Source: Diplonema japonicum (taxonomy: Eukaryota > Euglenozoa > Diplonemea > Diplonemida > Diplonemidae). From it: a stretch of DNA of 64,000 nt. The notes beneath the pieces are model-generated. The model was not told the DNA's origin and made no database searches. It saw only the letters and a program-made list of their open reading frames with translations. Made by a program: the position numbers and the translations under genes. The DNA lies in the NCBI GenBank assembly GCA_964019335.1, contig OZ025736.1, positions 310,001 to 374,000 of the forward strand, given 5' to 3'. The first letter of the stretch is position 1. Each line of letters opens with the position of its first letter. Of the stretch, positions 32,801 through 41,345 are shown one piece after another.

Positions 32801-34510
32801 GACAGCGACGGCCCATGAATCGGAGTCAACTGACGTGGTGGCAGCGCCGATGCAGCGGAGGACGGAGGGTGCCCATGGGCCTGGCTTCACTTGTCCTGCT
32901 GCCACCATGACCGTGCTGAAGGAGAAACCGATGTAGAGCCAGAAGCCCATGCATCGCTGGGCACTTTGGAGGACTTCGCCTACGTATTTGGAGTCGAGGT
33001 ACGGGGAGAGTCCTTTAGCAATTCCTTGCAAGATGCCCGTGGCAGCGTGCGCAAACACAGCCAGCCGCACGTCGCTGTCGAACTCCGACTGCTCTGCGTC
33101 CTCGTCCATCGCACAGCATGCTCGCAGCGCCACGCCTATCCACTGCTTCGCCTTCTCGTCGTTCTTAGCGGTCTCCACCAAAACCTCACCAGCGTCGCCG
33201 CCCCTGGTCGCTGCAGCGTGTGCGGCTTTGTAGTGCGGCGCCAGAAGATACGCTACCCGCAGCACACCCATCTCCATCCCACTCACCGCCTTGCTGGCAA
33301 GCACATCGATCGCCTCATGCAGCTGTTTCAGAACATGCACAGGTGTTTTAGAGAAGGCTTCGGGCAGCCTTTCGTACAGCCTTGTGAACATCAGGAAGCG
33401 CTCTATGGAATGGACATCTAGAAGCGCAGAGAGGGGCAGGATGGAAGTGACGAGCTGCTCTTGTGTGGGGGGGGACAGGGTGTCCCAGGCCTCGGCGAGG
33501 CCCATGATGAGAGATGTGATTTTGGGGAAGAGCAGCTGCAGTTCCGGCTGAGGGGGTTTGAGCCCCTTTCTGGCAGAGGTGTACCACGCAGCGAGCAGGT
33601 CCGACCACTTGAGGACGAGCTTGAGGATGGTCTGGATGGAGGCGGCGACGGTGGCGACTCCAATATCGACCCAGTTGGGGTCTTTCTTGATCTCGCGGAA
33701 GCGGGTCCACAGGAAGTTGCACACCATGTCGCCAACAGGAGTTCCCTCGGAGCACAGAACAGCAAGAGGGAGCACTTGCGAAACAGTATCGGAGGAGTCA
33801 AGGAGGAGCTTGGCATGGTACGGCGTCACCAGCGAAGGGTGCTGCGAGAAGAAATCAGACAGCAAAGATAGATTCGACGGGAGAACAATACCAACGATTC
33901 GATGGAACACCTCTGCGGTGATACACTCTGACGGGAGATAATCCAGGATAGCTGTCAAAAACCACAGTTTAGCCTCTTCGATGGCGGCGATGTTCTGCGT
34001 CGTCTCCTCCACTAGGTACCCCTTCTCAGAACAAGCAGAAAGGAGGATGTGAGACGTCAGCGAAGCAGTGGGACAGGGTAGGGACGCGAAAAAATGAAAA
34101 GTATGCCAAAGCGCGGCACTGTTTTGTACGATGGGGATCTCATGAGTGACCTCGTCGTCTAGCGAGGGGAAGAGGTTGTCGTTGAGAGGCTCCGTGTGAA
34201 GGGACACGAGGGTTTCGTGAATGATCTGTAAAGCATCTGTCACATGGTGAAGTTCTGCGGTGTTTTGTTTTATGCAGTCCTTTGCCCAGTCGCGTACTTC
34301 TTCGTTGATGCTGCAGGCCAGCTTGCACAGGACTTCGCTCGACTCTCGCGGGCAGGCCATCGATACGTCGTCGTTCTTCCCCAGCACCTCACACAGCGCC
34401 ACGTACCCTTCCGACAGAACTTCTTCCCCGCCTAAGAGCATCGTTTTTAGAATCGTTTTCAGTTCATCTCTGTCTCGTGCCGTCCCTAGCCTTTCTGAGA
34501 CGCCATGCAT
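29873..34510 (-). CDS. SEN1: SEN1/senataxin-like superfamily 1B helicase
   Basis: 1545 residues, one exon. Nuclear RNA/DNA helicase of the family that ends noncoding transcription and resolves R-loops. The N-terminal 600-odd residues are helical, HEAT-like, as in SEN1. The helicase starts near residue 990: Walker A GPPGTGKTHT (about 1010-1019), VVAPSNTAVDEVALRV, Walker B VIDEAAQ (about 1205), VGDDKQLPATI, STQYRMHP, ITPYKDQ, VDTVDGYQGREKK and VNVSLTRG, which together cover the UPF1-like motifs. The last 80 residues are basic, a possible nuclear signal. The symbol rests on family resemblance; other UPF1-like helicases are the alternative, but the N-terminal layout favours SEN1. Confidence 0.9.
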   Translation of the reverse strand: MHGVSERLGTARDRDELKTILKTMLLGGEEVLSEGYVALCEVLGKNDDVSMACPRESSEVLCKLACSINEEVRDWAKDCIKQNTAELHHVTDALQIIHETLVSLHTEPLNDNLFPSLDDEVTHEIPIVQNSAALWHTFHFFASLPCPTASLTSHILLSACSEKGYLVEETTQNIAAIEEAKLWFLTAILDYLPSECITAEVFHRIVGIVLPSNLSLLSDFFSQHPSLVTPYHAKLLLDSSDTVSQVLPLAVLCSEGTPVGDMVCNFLWTRFREIKKDPNWVDIGVATVAASIQTILKLVLKWSDLLAAWYTSARKGLKPPQPELQLLFPKITSLIMGLAEAWDTLSPPTQEQLVTSILPLSALLDVHSIERFLMFTRLYERLPEAFSKTPVHVLKQLHEAIDVLASKAVSGMEMGVLRVAYLLAPHYKAAHAAATRGGDAGEVLVETAKNDEKAKQWIGVALRACCAMDEDAEQSEFDSDVRLAVFAHAATGILQGIAKGLSPYLDSKYVGEVLQSAQRCMGFWLYIGFSFSTVMVAAGQVKPGPWAPSVLRCIGAATTSVDSDSWAVAVSNLAEARAFTSEEDRNLFTRIIGRHPNAVEAITRVAHYTPTAERLVAWSKGHEYSADITPVKPKCPEFMPQYTLGILDDDDDEECVEEEDPPKAQAAPEEVTTHGATSKGKAAFLVDMAARVMTPAPRMPKLSREEKALRQVAKLATGTSQVQIEQQPCGAVWLVDPRSKMGESKPINIANNKLVVQQKQLNSNALAAGDKRFLAMQKQAATESVRQLREKRFPSQQNLLLHSLLDAQMPHQLTGRKLPTLQTSYVSEDSYAKTLFPYILEEGVCGVQRAIKEFRATYHDRGIVTEVIGDMGEVVIEFEMPAQNFYSQMELVAMDFNTDELVLGKVTRNFRRHNQLRVCLTKAQLELMYVSRGVEVSPLTRVGSIFHQTWVINHLSLLPLFRTLLSAKPLFTPHSETSIPSGYLAYLGRRFNFSQRNAILKSASAEGISLIQGPPGTGKTHTILGLLGALLVDRPKHEGRHRNVLVVAPSNTAVDEVALRVATSGLRNSKGEVFKPLMVRVGVRAKVNQKLWPLFLEDIVELQLGTKRDQVDRTHDSYTLLCSQLAAEETKLKMMTKKTGSDYVNLAEKIRLMQSKMKTEARKRKEAAEAAEQGRTEAKASILNSAQLVFSTLGSCKDFPNKFTAVVIDEAAQCVEPDVLLALKHGAKTCVMVGDDKQLPATILSPEAQNSGYDTSLFARLRAGGHVPYLLSTQYRMHPDIRSFPSKAFYSNRLTDHESLLKRTQLPVLPYFVVNVNNGRTVKSERSSSIKNPVEASVVMNIVRKVKLAANLQNSDIGVITPYKDQSVFIQQRLNGVEVDTVDGYQGREKKAIVISCVRAPGDAKGLGFTAKAERVNVSLTRGQSIVIVVCHVETMAESDLWRKLIVDARERGVVFQSGSFEGAGSLPQPKGNLTEKDLHKDATRPMNDECTRAALLEYKRKKQNPPKPIKQDLPKPKVKVLPRELRGPVQQAVMLGKRKLPKGF

Positions 34511-34698
34511 CAGGTTTTTTTCTTTTCTTTTAGTTGCCTTTGTGTTTTTTTTTATTTGGGGGGGGAGAGGTTGTAATATTAAAAGGGGGGGAATAGAAAT
34601 TTTTGTGGTGGTTTGGTGGAGATATTTAAGAAAAAAAAGAGAGCGCGTTTGTTTTTTCCCGGGGGGGGGGGTTTCTTTGAGATGAATGAAAAAAAGCC

Positions 34699-34719
34699 GG
34701 GGGGGGGGGGGGGGGGGGG
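34699..34719. repeat. G homopolymer, about 21 bases
   Basis: One of several long G-runs in spacers (also 27280-27297, 51133-51149, 52330-52349, 58183-58205). All lie outside exons. Confidence 0.85.
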
Positions 34720-34815
34720 TTTGGCCTAAAAAATGAGTAAACCCTAAGAAGCCGGGGTCAAAAAAAAAAGAGACATTTAAGGGTACCTGCGGTATGTGAC
34801 AGGACGCCTGAAAAA

Positions 34816-34855
34816 ATTCACTATGATTGGAACGAAGTGGTTAGCATCGGCCCGC
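34816..34855 (+). repeat. 40-bp dispersed sequence, copy 2
   Basis: Partner of 4615-4654, 37 of 40 identical. A third fragment of 14 bases, TCACTATGATTGGA, recurs at 60539-60552. Confidence 0.6.
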
Positions 34856-35134
34856 GAGAAAAAAAAAAGATGAAAGAAGCAGGGGGGGGGGGGGGGAATG
34901 CAAATTAGTCACTGGTAAACTCGAATGCAAGCACGTGCAACCTTTTGCATATGAGCAGTGAAAACTGAAGAAAGAGGTGGGTGTGCTACCATGAGTCAGT
35001 CATTACTGTCGGGCAGTACACCCCAACCCCAGTGTGAGGTGTTTACTGCAGGGTCCGGTGGCTAGAGCGCCCCCTTTGCAGCAACCCTGGCCCGACATTT
35101 TAAAAAGGCCAGCCAACACCTTCCTTTAACTTGT

Positions 35135-35242
35135 GCTCAGGTGTCACCAACATGAGGGAAACAACTCGCTAGAGGGGAGGTGCCGTTACCCACCTTGGAC
35201 TTGCGCCTGAATGCCCAAAAGTCTTGCTGCCCCTTTTCAAAA
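35135..35242 (+). repeat. Dispersed repeat (about 106 bp), copy 1
   Basis: Shares blocks with 52409-52514 in the same order and orientation: GTCACC, ACTCGCT, GGGGAGGTG, CGTTAC, CACCT and TCTTGCTGCCCCTTT, separated by diverged spacers of similar size. No coding frame. Probably a short non-autonomous mobile element relic. Confidence 0.55.
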
Positions 35243-35393
35243 ATGTTAACTTTTTTTTTTTTTTGTCGTTGTTTTTTTTTTCTTCTCCTCGATAAAAAGT
35301 CACAGAAATAAAAGGGAAAATATCTCGAGTAAGCCTCAAAAGGGCAATCGTTGTTAAAGGATGCGAGAAAAAAAGCGTGAGGGAAGCATTAAA

Positions 35394-35660
35394 ACGGCGG
35401 TTCCAAGAACAGCTGTGTAGACGAACGGAAAAGAACGAGACAAATAGAGAACCGGCGACACCATCCTTGTAACAGACTACCTCACCATTATTGGCTTCCT
35501 GCTCAGCAGCAGCTCATTCGCAGCCATCAGCCACATGAACACGTAAGGTAACCACCTGATGCATATCCACCCCGTACACCAGGGTATACCACACAGGTTC
35601 TGCAACAGAAATTTCAACTATATAGGAGGGCCGCCTTGCATGTCCTTGATCTGTTCTTTA
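35394..35660 (-). pseudogene. Decayed partial copy of the dysferlin-FYVE-C2 gene
   Basis: Two blocks align with the neighbouring gene in order. 35394-35445 resembles 36248-36305, and about 35500-35660 resembles about 36555-36740 (shared string CAACAGAAATTTCA against CCACAGAAATTTCA, then TAGGAGG). The 250 bp between them in the gene is missing. Frames are broken by stops. It matches the C-terminal membrane part only, so a truncated tandem duplicate. Confidence 0.7.
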
Positions 35661-35878
35661 AAGCGTTCCTGAAGGGGTGAATAGCATGGGCGAATAATAA
35701 AGACATAAAGTCATAAAAAAAGGGGGGGGGAAGAAGATTTTTTTTTGTTTTTTCGCTCGCTCTGCGAACGACTCTGCCTCGATAAAGTCTCAGAAAAAAA
35801 AAGTTCACACTTGCGGTTTTTTTTTTTTTTTTTCCCCCCTTCTTTTTTTTGTTTTTTATTTTCTTAAATGCCGCGAAG

Positions 35879-35917
<39 letters not shown>

Positions 35918-36016
35918 AAAAAAAAAAAAACACATGAAGAGATTTATCGTTTCTTCGTTCATTTCTTTAAAAAAGATCCCTGGCGGAATCGGATAGGAAA
36001 GAAAAAAAAAAAAAAA

Positions 36017-37996
36017 TCACTCGCCTTTCACCCCCGCGGCCGTGTCTTCCGGTCCGGACTTCACCCTGCTTGAACAAATCTGTCTGTGTGCCAGTTCAAG
36101 GTCGTCTGGGACCCTGCCGACGAAATTAGTAACCGCCGCAACAACCTTACTGATGGGCTTTGCAGGAGGCACACCTTCCTTGGCCTCGGGTGATACCTCA
36201 CCATCGGTGCTTTTTCTGTCTTTATGCGGGATAAGGTTAGAGGGAAGAACCAAAACGGCAGCTCCCACAGCGGCTATGTAGAGACGGACGGAAAACAGCG
36301 AGACAACGAAAATAACACACGACGACAAAATCGCAATCAGAACGAGCAGAATGGTAGCGATTCCGCTGACCACGGGATCCTCGTAACTGAAGAGCGAGGA
36401 GCCCTTCGAGAGCATCGTGGCGGCCCTGCCCACAGGATTGTGCATTTTCGCCGCAGATTTCAACGCCCCTGAAATATTGTTCAACTTCGTCCACAACGTG
36501 GGCTTCTTGAAGGGGTTATTCTCCTCATACAATATAACCTCACGAGGGATACGTGTTTTGCTCAACAGCAGCCCGTTGGCAACCAAAAACACCGCAACGA
36601 CATAAGGCACTTGATACATGTGAAGAGCATACGATAGAATACACCACACCGGCACTGCACCCGCTGCATAAACACCATTCTGCCACAGAAATTTCAGTAA
36701 TGTAGGAGGACCGCGTTCCGTGTTGAACCTCGCCGCACTGTCCTTCAACCTGAAAACCTCATCGCCCGTTGGCTGCGGTGTTTTAAAAACGGCAGCAGTG
36801 AGATACGCCTTGGGAACCAACCCCATCACTGGCGCTTCTGAAGGGGTGTACGACAGTGTAACATGGATAAGACCTAACGGACGTTTTGGGTCGTGCATCC
36901 CGAGCTGTTCCGTTACCTTGGAACATCCTCTGAAAGGTTTCGGTTGTTCAGCATTGTACCCCATCGCCTCTGGCTCCCCGCACGGGAGGAGGTCGATCCA
37001 AAACTCGTTCTTTGAACCTGCTTTCAATGACGTTAACGGGATTGCCCCACGGCCTAGCGGTTGCTTCACCGCAGCAATGCCTGATACATCATATGCACAG
37101 AAGTACAGAGATGATGTTGGGTCGGTGCAGGGTAGTTCGTAGGTAGCTTCGGATTCACCCCATTTAGGGTTGTGGGTCTGTGCTTTACCAATGGTTTTGA
37201 TGTAAGATCCAGTGAGGTAGAACTCTAAATGTGGGTTTGGGGTACCCATGTCGCCGGCCCAGCCTGAAAGTCCACGGCATTCGTGGAGACGGAGCGAGAT
37301 TGTTCCGCACTTAGGTGTTGTTGTGTTAAGCAAAATTACGTCTTTTGTGTTGTTTCTGAGGTCAGAGTGCACGTTTCCTCTGAGGGTCTTCATGCGACGT
37401 TGGACAGCTTTACCAAGGTACCATCCTGTGATTTTGACACCGTTTCGTGTCGCGCATTCGTTGCAGCATCTTTGTTCCGTGGCGTATCCAGGTGTGCTGA
37501 GAGATTGCCCGCTGCATGGACCGCAGACAGGGAGATGGCACGTCCTGCAGTGGTGGCGAAGGTTGAATGCGTTGAAATCCTTTTCACATAAAGCGCACTC
37601 AGTCTCCTCCTTGTCGATGTCTGGGGGAGGGATGTACTCACCGCTCTTGGGGCCTCGGTAGACCCTCACCCATCGCCGCTGCCTCACGAAGTCCCTTAAC
37701 GTTTTCGTGCTGTGAAACTTTGAGAGGTTAAAATCTATAGCGTACTTCCATGGTTCTTCTGTCCACTCCCCTACCCATTCCCCATTGGGGATGGGCACTT
37801 CCAAGCCTTCTTTCTTCATGGGCCCTGACCCATACATATCGGTCCAAGATGGACGGTCGCCTGGAAGCCACGGGGCCTTCCACCCCTTTAAAGGAATCAA
37901 TCTTTGATTCTCGCAAACAAAAATCTTGTATGTCTCGAAAGATGAGGATGAAGGCGACATTGGTTCAGCGGCCTGCTGGGCTTCTTCGGTGGACAT
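36017..37996 (-). CDS. Dysferlin-domain, FYVE, C2 multi-pass membrane protein
   Basis: 659 residues, one exon. Domains in order: an N-terminal dysferlin-type segment (about 22-110; ENQRLIPLKGWKAPWLPGDR and later RDFVRQRRWVRVYR); a FYVE-type zinc finger (about 133-190; CALCEKDFNAFNLRHHCRTC, then CGPC and CNEC), which in its family binds phosphatidylinositol 3-phosphate; a C2 domain (about 228-370; ISLRLHECRGLSG, NPHLEFYL, NPKWGES); then paired hydrophobic segments (about 455-490 and 560-610) like the C-terminal anchor of MCTP proteins or a reticulon-like hairpin. This suggests an organelle-contact or endosome/ER tether. Peroxin Pex30 pairs DysF with a hairpin domain, but FYVE plus C2 in the same chain is unusual. 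A 24-base A-run abuts the ATG. Confidence 0.85.
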   Translation of the reverse strand: MSTEEAQQAAEPMSPSSSSFETYKIFVCENQRLIPLKGWKAPWLPGDRPSWTDMYGSGPMKKEGLEVPIPNGEWVGEWTEEPWKYAIDFNLSKFHSTKTLRDFVRQRRWVRVYRGPKSGEYIPPPDIDKEETECALCEKDFNAFNLRHHCRTCHLPVCGPCSGQSLSTPGYATEQRCCNECATRNGVKITGWYLGKAVQRRMKTLRGNVHSDLRNNTKDVILLNTTTPKCGTISLRLHECRGLSGWAGDMGTPNPHLEFYLTGSYIKTIGKAQTHNPKWGESEATYELPCTDPTSSLYFCAYDVSGIAAVKQPLGRGAIPLTSLKAGSKNEFWIDLLPCGEPEAMGYNAEQPKPFRGCSKVTEQLGMHDPKRPLGLIHVTLSYTPSEAPVMGLVPKAYLTAAVFKTPQPTGDEVFRLKDSAARFNTERGPPTLLKFLWQNGVYAAGAVPVWCILSYALHMYQVPYVVAVFLVANGLLLSKTRIPREVILYEENNPFKKPTLWTKLNNISGALKSAAKMHNPVGRAATMLSKGSSLFSYEDPVVSGIATILLVLIAILSSCVIFVVSLFSVRLYIAAVGAAVLVLPSNLIPHKDRKSTDGEVSPEAKEGVPPAKPISKVVAAVTNFVGRVPDDLELAHRQICSSRVKSGPEDTAAGVKGE

Positions 37997-38252
37997 TTTT
38001 TTTTTTTTTTTTTTTTTTTTCTTTTCCCCCTCCCCCTTCGTTTTCTTTTGACGGGTTTACACAATTTGTTTACGGTTCTTACGTACATAAAAAAAAAAAA
38101 ATAATAATAATAAAATAAAAGGTCAAGTGTACTGTCGTTGTCAATAAAAAAAAAATCTTCAAGAAATTAAACTTGAAAAACATGCAAGACTTTCTCTCTA
38201 CCAATGAAGGTAGAGATTATCAAAAAAAAGGGAACCTTCTCCCCCCTCCCTC

Positions 38253-40927
38253 CTATTTGTTTGCCATCATGGCCTCCCAGTCCACCCCGTCGAAGAAACG
38301 GTGTGCCTTTAATTTGTCAAGCCCCTGCAACCTTACCTCAGGATCCCTCTCCAAGAGGTTGCGGCACATATCCATTGCTGCCTCCGACATCGGCTCATCG
38401 AACACCAACTCTTTTCGCTGTTTTTTTTTTTTTTTTTTTTTTTTTTAAACCCATAACACTCCAAGGCGCAAATATTGTCGTTTTGAAAAATCGTTTTTTT
38501 CTCTAAGTACTTTTTCGTCCCCACGACCCCTGGATCTCCAAGAACGACTATAGTGAGGAGTTATTTTCAACTGCAATTAATGCTGCGCTGCATCACTTTA
38601 CCTTGTTATCCACCCACCAAGTGGGTCCCAAATCCGAGTAGATAGGCTAAAAACGCAAAATAACGGGTGTGCATACTGTGCCCAAATTGTTCCCAAAAAA
38701 CGCAAAGGTAAAGCCAAAACAGCTACGGACGAGGTCCAACCTTCATGGGTAAGGGAGTTGGTACCCATAGAGACCATAAAATAGGCCAGTGGGGAGAAAA
38801 AAAGCTGTCCCGTGGTACGCAGAAACCTGACGACGCAAAATGGTTATTCCTTCGGTTTTTTTATAAGAAGTTAACAGACGTCATCCAAGAAGAGACAAAC
38901 AGGCAAAAGGACGCTGAGATTGATAAAATTTCGACCCAAGACTCCACCGCTTACTCGGATTGGGCATTGCGATGGGTTTACGGCGTGCCCAGAATCAGCA
39001 GTCGTATTGGTCCACAGGACCCATGAAAATCCCCCTTTTCAGTAACACGATGCCCAGGAGACGCTACCAGGAAATCAAAAGTAGCCTCCGCTTCACTCAC
39101 ACAGAAGAGTCAAACGGTGATGTGTTGTGAAGATACGGGGGTTTCTGGACAGAATTGGTGACAAGTGGGCAAAAGCAGCAGTGCCAGGAAAATATTTAAG
39201 CATTGACGAGACACTCGTACCTTCACGGGGCAATTGGGGGCTGCGGGTCTACTGTCCTTTCAAGCGTAAAAGATATGGCATAAAAATCTACTGCCTAAAC
39301 TGCGCGAGCACGGGTTATCTTTTGCGTTTCACATCCACGCCACCAAAATCGAGGGGCACGCACTTGAAGATTTCAGTGTTGTGGAAAAAGCGGGGCTGGG
39401 GTTAACAGAGCCTTTGCGGGGAAATGACAACACGGTAGTTTGCGATAGCTACTTTTCGACTGTGGGTCTGGCCGAAGCCCTGCTGTGAGGGGCTTGCATT
39501 TCGTTGGGTGTTGCGGACTCTTCTGGTGGGCCCTAGAAGTGACAATAGTTAACTGCCATGCACTTCAAATAAAATATGGTTCAGGGATGCCAAAGAGATA
39601 CACAACCCTGGCTGCTTTTAAAGAGCGCTTTCGAGAGAGCCTAATTGATGGGCCCAACGTTGCAAAAACACCACTCCCGGCACCCAACTAGTGGTGCACA
39701 CACACCCGATACCCCAGATTACACCAAACGTGACCGCTAGCCACTCAAAGGGGGCACCTCCAGGGTCTGCAGGTTGAAAGGATGCACAAAACGCACAATC
39801 TACAAATGCTACACCTGAAACCAACACCTCTGTCCAAATAAGTGCTTTTTTCGTACCACTCTTCCATCACCCCAAAAAGGCCTCTTGACGATTTCGAGGC
39901 CGATATTCCACCCGCAAATAGGCACTTCTCTCGGTCTGAGACATCTGAGGGCCTGATGCTGCCTTTTTTGTCCCAGGATGCTCAATTTACACCCCCCCGT
40001 GCACAACCCATTTTGACATGGTCGTTTTTGAGCACCCTACGGCCATTCAACTCTTCATCCCCTTTGTATTTTTATTAATTTTTGAACTTTTTTTTAAATT
40101 TTCCTGGTCCAAAAAACCCGTTTTACCTGCAAACGGGGGTTGAATGCTGCCATTTTTCCCCTCAGATTATGAAAAGGAGCAAAAAAGGGACCCCTATGTA
40201 GATAGGCCCCGGAGTGTTATGGGTTAAACTCAAAAAACCACGCATACCAATATTAACTCGCACATCTCGTTCAGACTCATTGAATAGAATGGCGGCAAGC
40301 CGCTTATCATCTCGTAAAGGAATATGCCCAAAGTCCACCTGTTGAAGTTTCTTTCATGTGTGTGCGTAGGGCGTACCAGTCCACAGCTTTACCACGACCT
40401 TCACCAGTTAACAGCTCAGGTGCAAGATACTCAAGTGTGTAGTAGTCATCTTCCTGTGGCTTTGCCAAACCAAAATCGGTGATGTAACAGTTGCCTTCAT
40501 TGTCAAGGACACAGTCGTCCAATTTGAGGCCTTCATAGATAATGCCCAAGGAGTGCATGTAATCAATGGCAAGGGCAATTTGGGCGGTGAAGTGGCGGGC
40601 TCGTCCTTCTGTGAATTTCTTTTCCTTCTGTAGGTGGGAAAAGACGCTACCACCGGTGAGGAAGTCAGGGATGAGGTACAGCTTGTCTTCCGTTTGTAAC
40701 ACGAAGTGCAGCTTCACGATGTAACGATGGCTGAGCCGTCTAAGGATGTCCTTCGCTGCTGGGATGACGTCCTTGTTGTTCATGACCTGCATGGCGTAGG
40801 TCACACCGGTGTCTTTCTTCGTGACCTTCATCACCTTCCCAAAGGAGCTTTTTCCCTCCACGCAGAGCGGTTCGAAATCTTCCAAACCTACGTTACTTGG
40901 TTTCCCACCGCATTTTTGAGGCGCCAT
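38253..40927 (-). CDS. AGC-family pseudokinase, interrupted by a transposon-bearing intron
   Basis: Three exons: 40927-40377, 40338-40248 and 38417-38253, giving 268 residues. Splicing restores a full AGC fold: AVDWWTLGIFLYEMISGLPP spans intron 1, and the last exon gives LLERDPEVRL, then AHRFFDGVDWEAM, typical of Akt/S6K-like kinases. Key residues are lost. The VAIK Lys is Gln (YAMQVM), the catalytic Asp of YRD is Gly (IYEGLKLDD), the following Asn is gone and the glycine loop is eroded (GKSSFG); DFG and APE remain. It is therefore predicted inactive as a kinase. Intron 1 is 38 nt. Intron 2 is 1830 nt because it holds a piggyBac-like element. There is no C-terminal hydrophobic motif. Whether it is expressed or a young pseudogene cannot be told from the sequence, but all three exons are in frame. 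Confidence 0.85.
38445..38448. repeat. TTAA target-site duplication, left
   Basis: TTAA next to the left inverted repeat, with one extra A between them. Confidence 0.7.
38450..38462 (+). repeat. 13-bp terminal inverted repeat, left
   Basis: CCCATAACACTCC; perfect inverse of 40211-40223. Confidence 0.9.
38745..39480 (+). pseudogene. Frameshifted piggyBac transposase
   Basis: Recognisable N-terminal and catalytic segments in at least two frames, with in-frame stops near 39026, 39125 and 39405. No single intact reading frame covers the catalytic core, and the third Asp region is not clear. Confidence 0.8.
40211..40223 (-). repeat. 13-bp terminal inverted repeat, right
   Basis: GGAGTGTTATGGG, followed directly by TTAA at 40224-40227 (right target-site copy). 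Confidence 0.9.
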
Positions 40928-41345
40928 GACCTCCCTTTTTTTTTTTAATTTTTCTTTTACCCCGTGGGGAAAAGGAAAAAAACAAGGGAAAATCAAGAAA
41001 GGCTGGAGAAAAAAAAAAAAAAAGAAAAGAAAAAGGGTAGGGGAAAGGCACAAAGAAAAATAATAAAACTAGTACTTTTTTCGCTACAACATGCACACAC
41101 ACAAACTCTCCTTTTCTCTTTTTTTTTTTAAAACCCCCCCAACACCAAGAAAAAAATAACCACCGAAATAAGAAGGAAAAAAAAAGGTAAGAGAAGAAAA
41201 AAAACCCCCCCTCTCTCTTTTTTTGTTGTTATGTCACAGAATGAAAAAAAAACCCCCCCCTTTCCTGAGAGGGTGAGATGGTTACACTTCTATTAATTTT
41301 TTTATCCCCCCCCTCGTGTAAAAAAAAAAATAATCTTGCATCCCA
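40928..41345. other. Homopolymer spacer
   Basis: A/T runs and short C runs between the WD40 gene end and the pseudokinase start; no gene seen. Confidence 0.55.

Larger units (their letters stand above)
34511..36016. other. Spacer with repeats and a gene relic
   Basis: Holds a G-run (34699-34719), the second 40-bp element, the first copy of a 106-bp dispersed repeat, and a decayed fragment of the neighbouring membrane protein gene, each listed separately. Otherwise homopolymer. Confidence 0.6.
38450..40223 (+). mobile_element. piggyBac-like DNA transposon, degraded transposase
   Basis: 1774 bp, bounded by perfect 13-bp inverted repeats starting CCC and flanked by TTAA, the piggyBac insertion signature. 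Plus-strand frames show a PGBD-type transposase in pieces: FLRFFYKKLTDVIQEETNRQ (near 38850), NTMPRRRYQEIKSSLRF (near 39045), LSIDETLVPSRG with the first catalytic Asp near 39205, KRYGIKIYCLNCASTGY, and VVCDSYFST with the second Asp near 39444. These pieces lie in different frames with stops between, so the copy is not autonomous. It is transcribed opposite to the host gene. Confidence 0.9.
38418..40247 (-). other. Intron 2 of the pseudokinase gene, 1830 nt
   Basis: Begins GTATGCGTGG at 40247 and ends in an A-run plus CAG at 38418. Subtracting the 1774-bp element and one TTAA copy leaves about 52 nt, the size of the other introns in the window, so the original intron was an ordinary short one. 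Confidence 0.85.
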
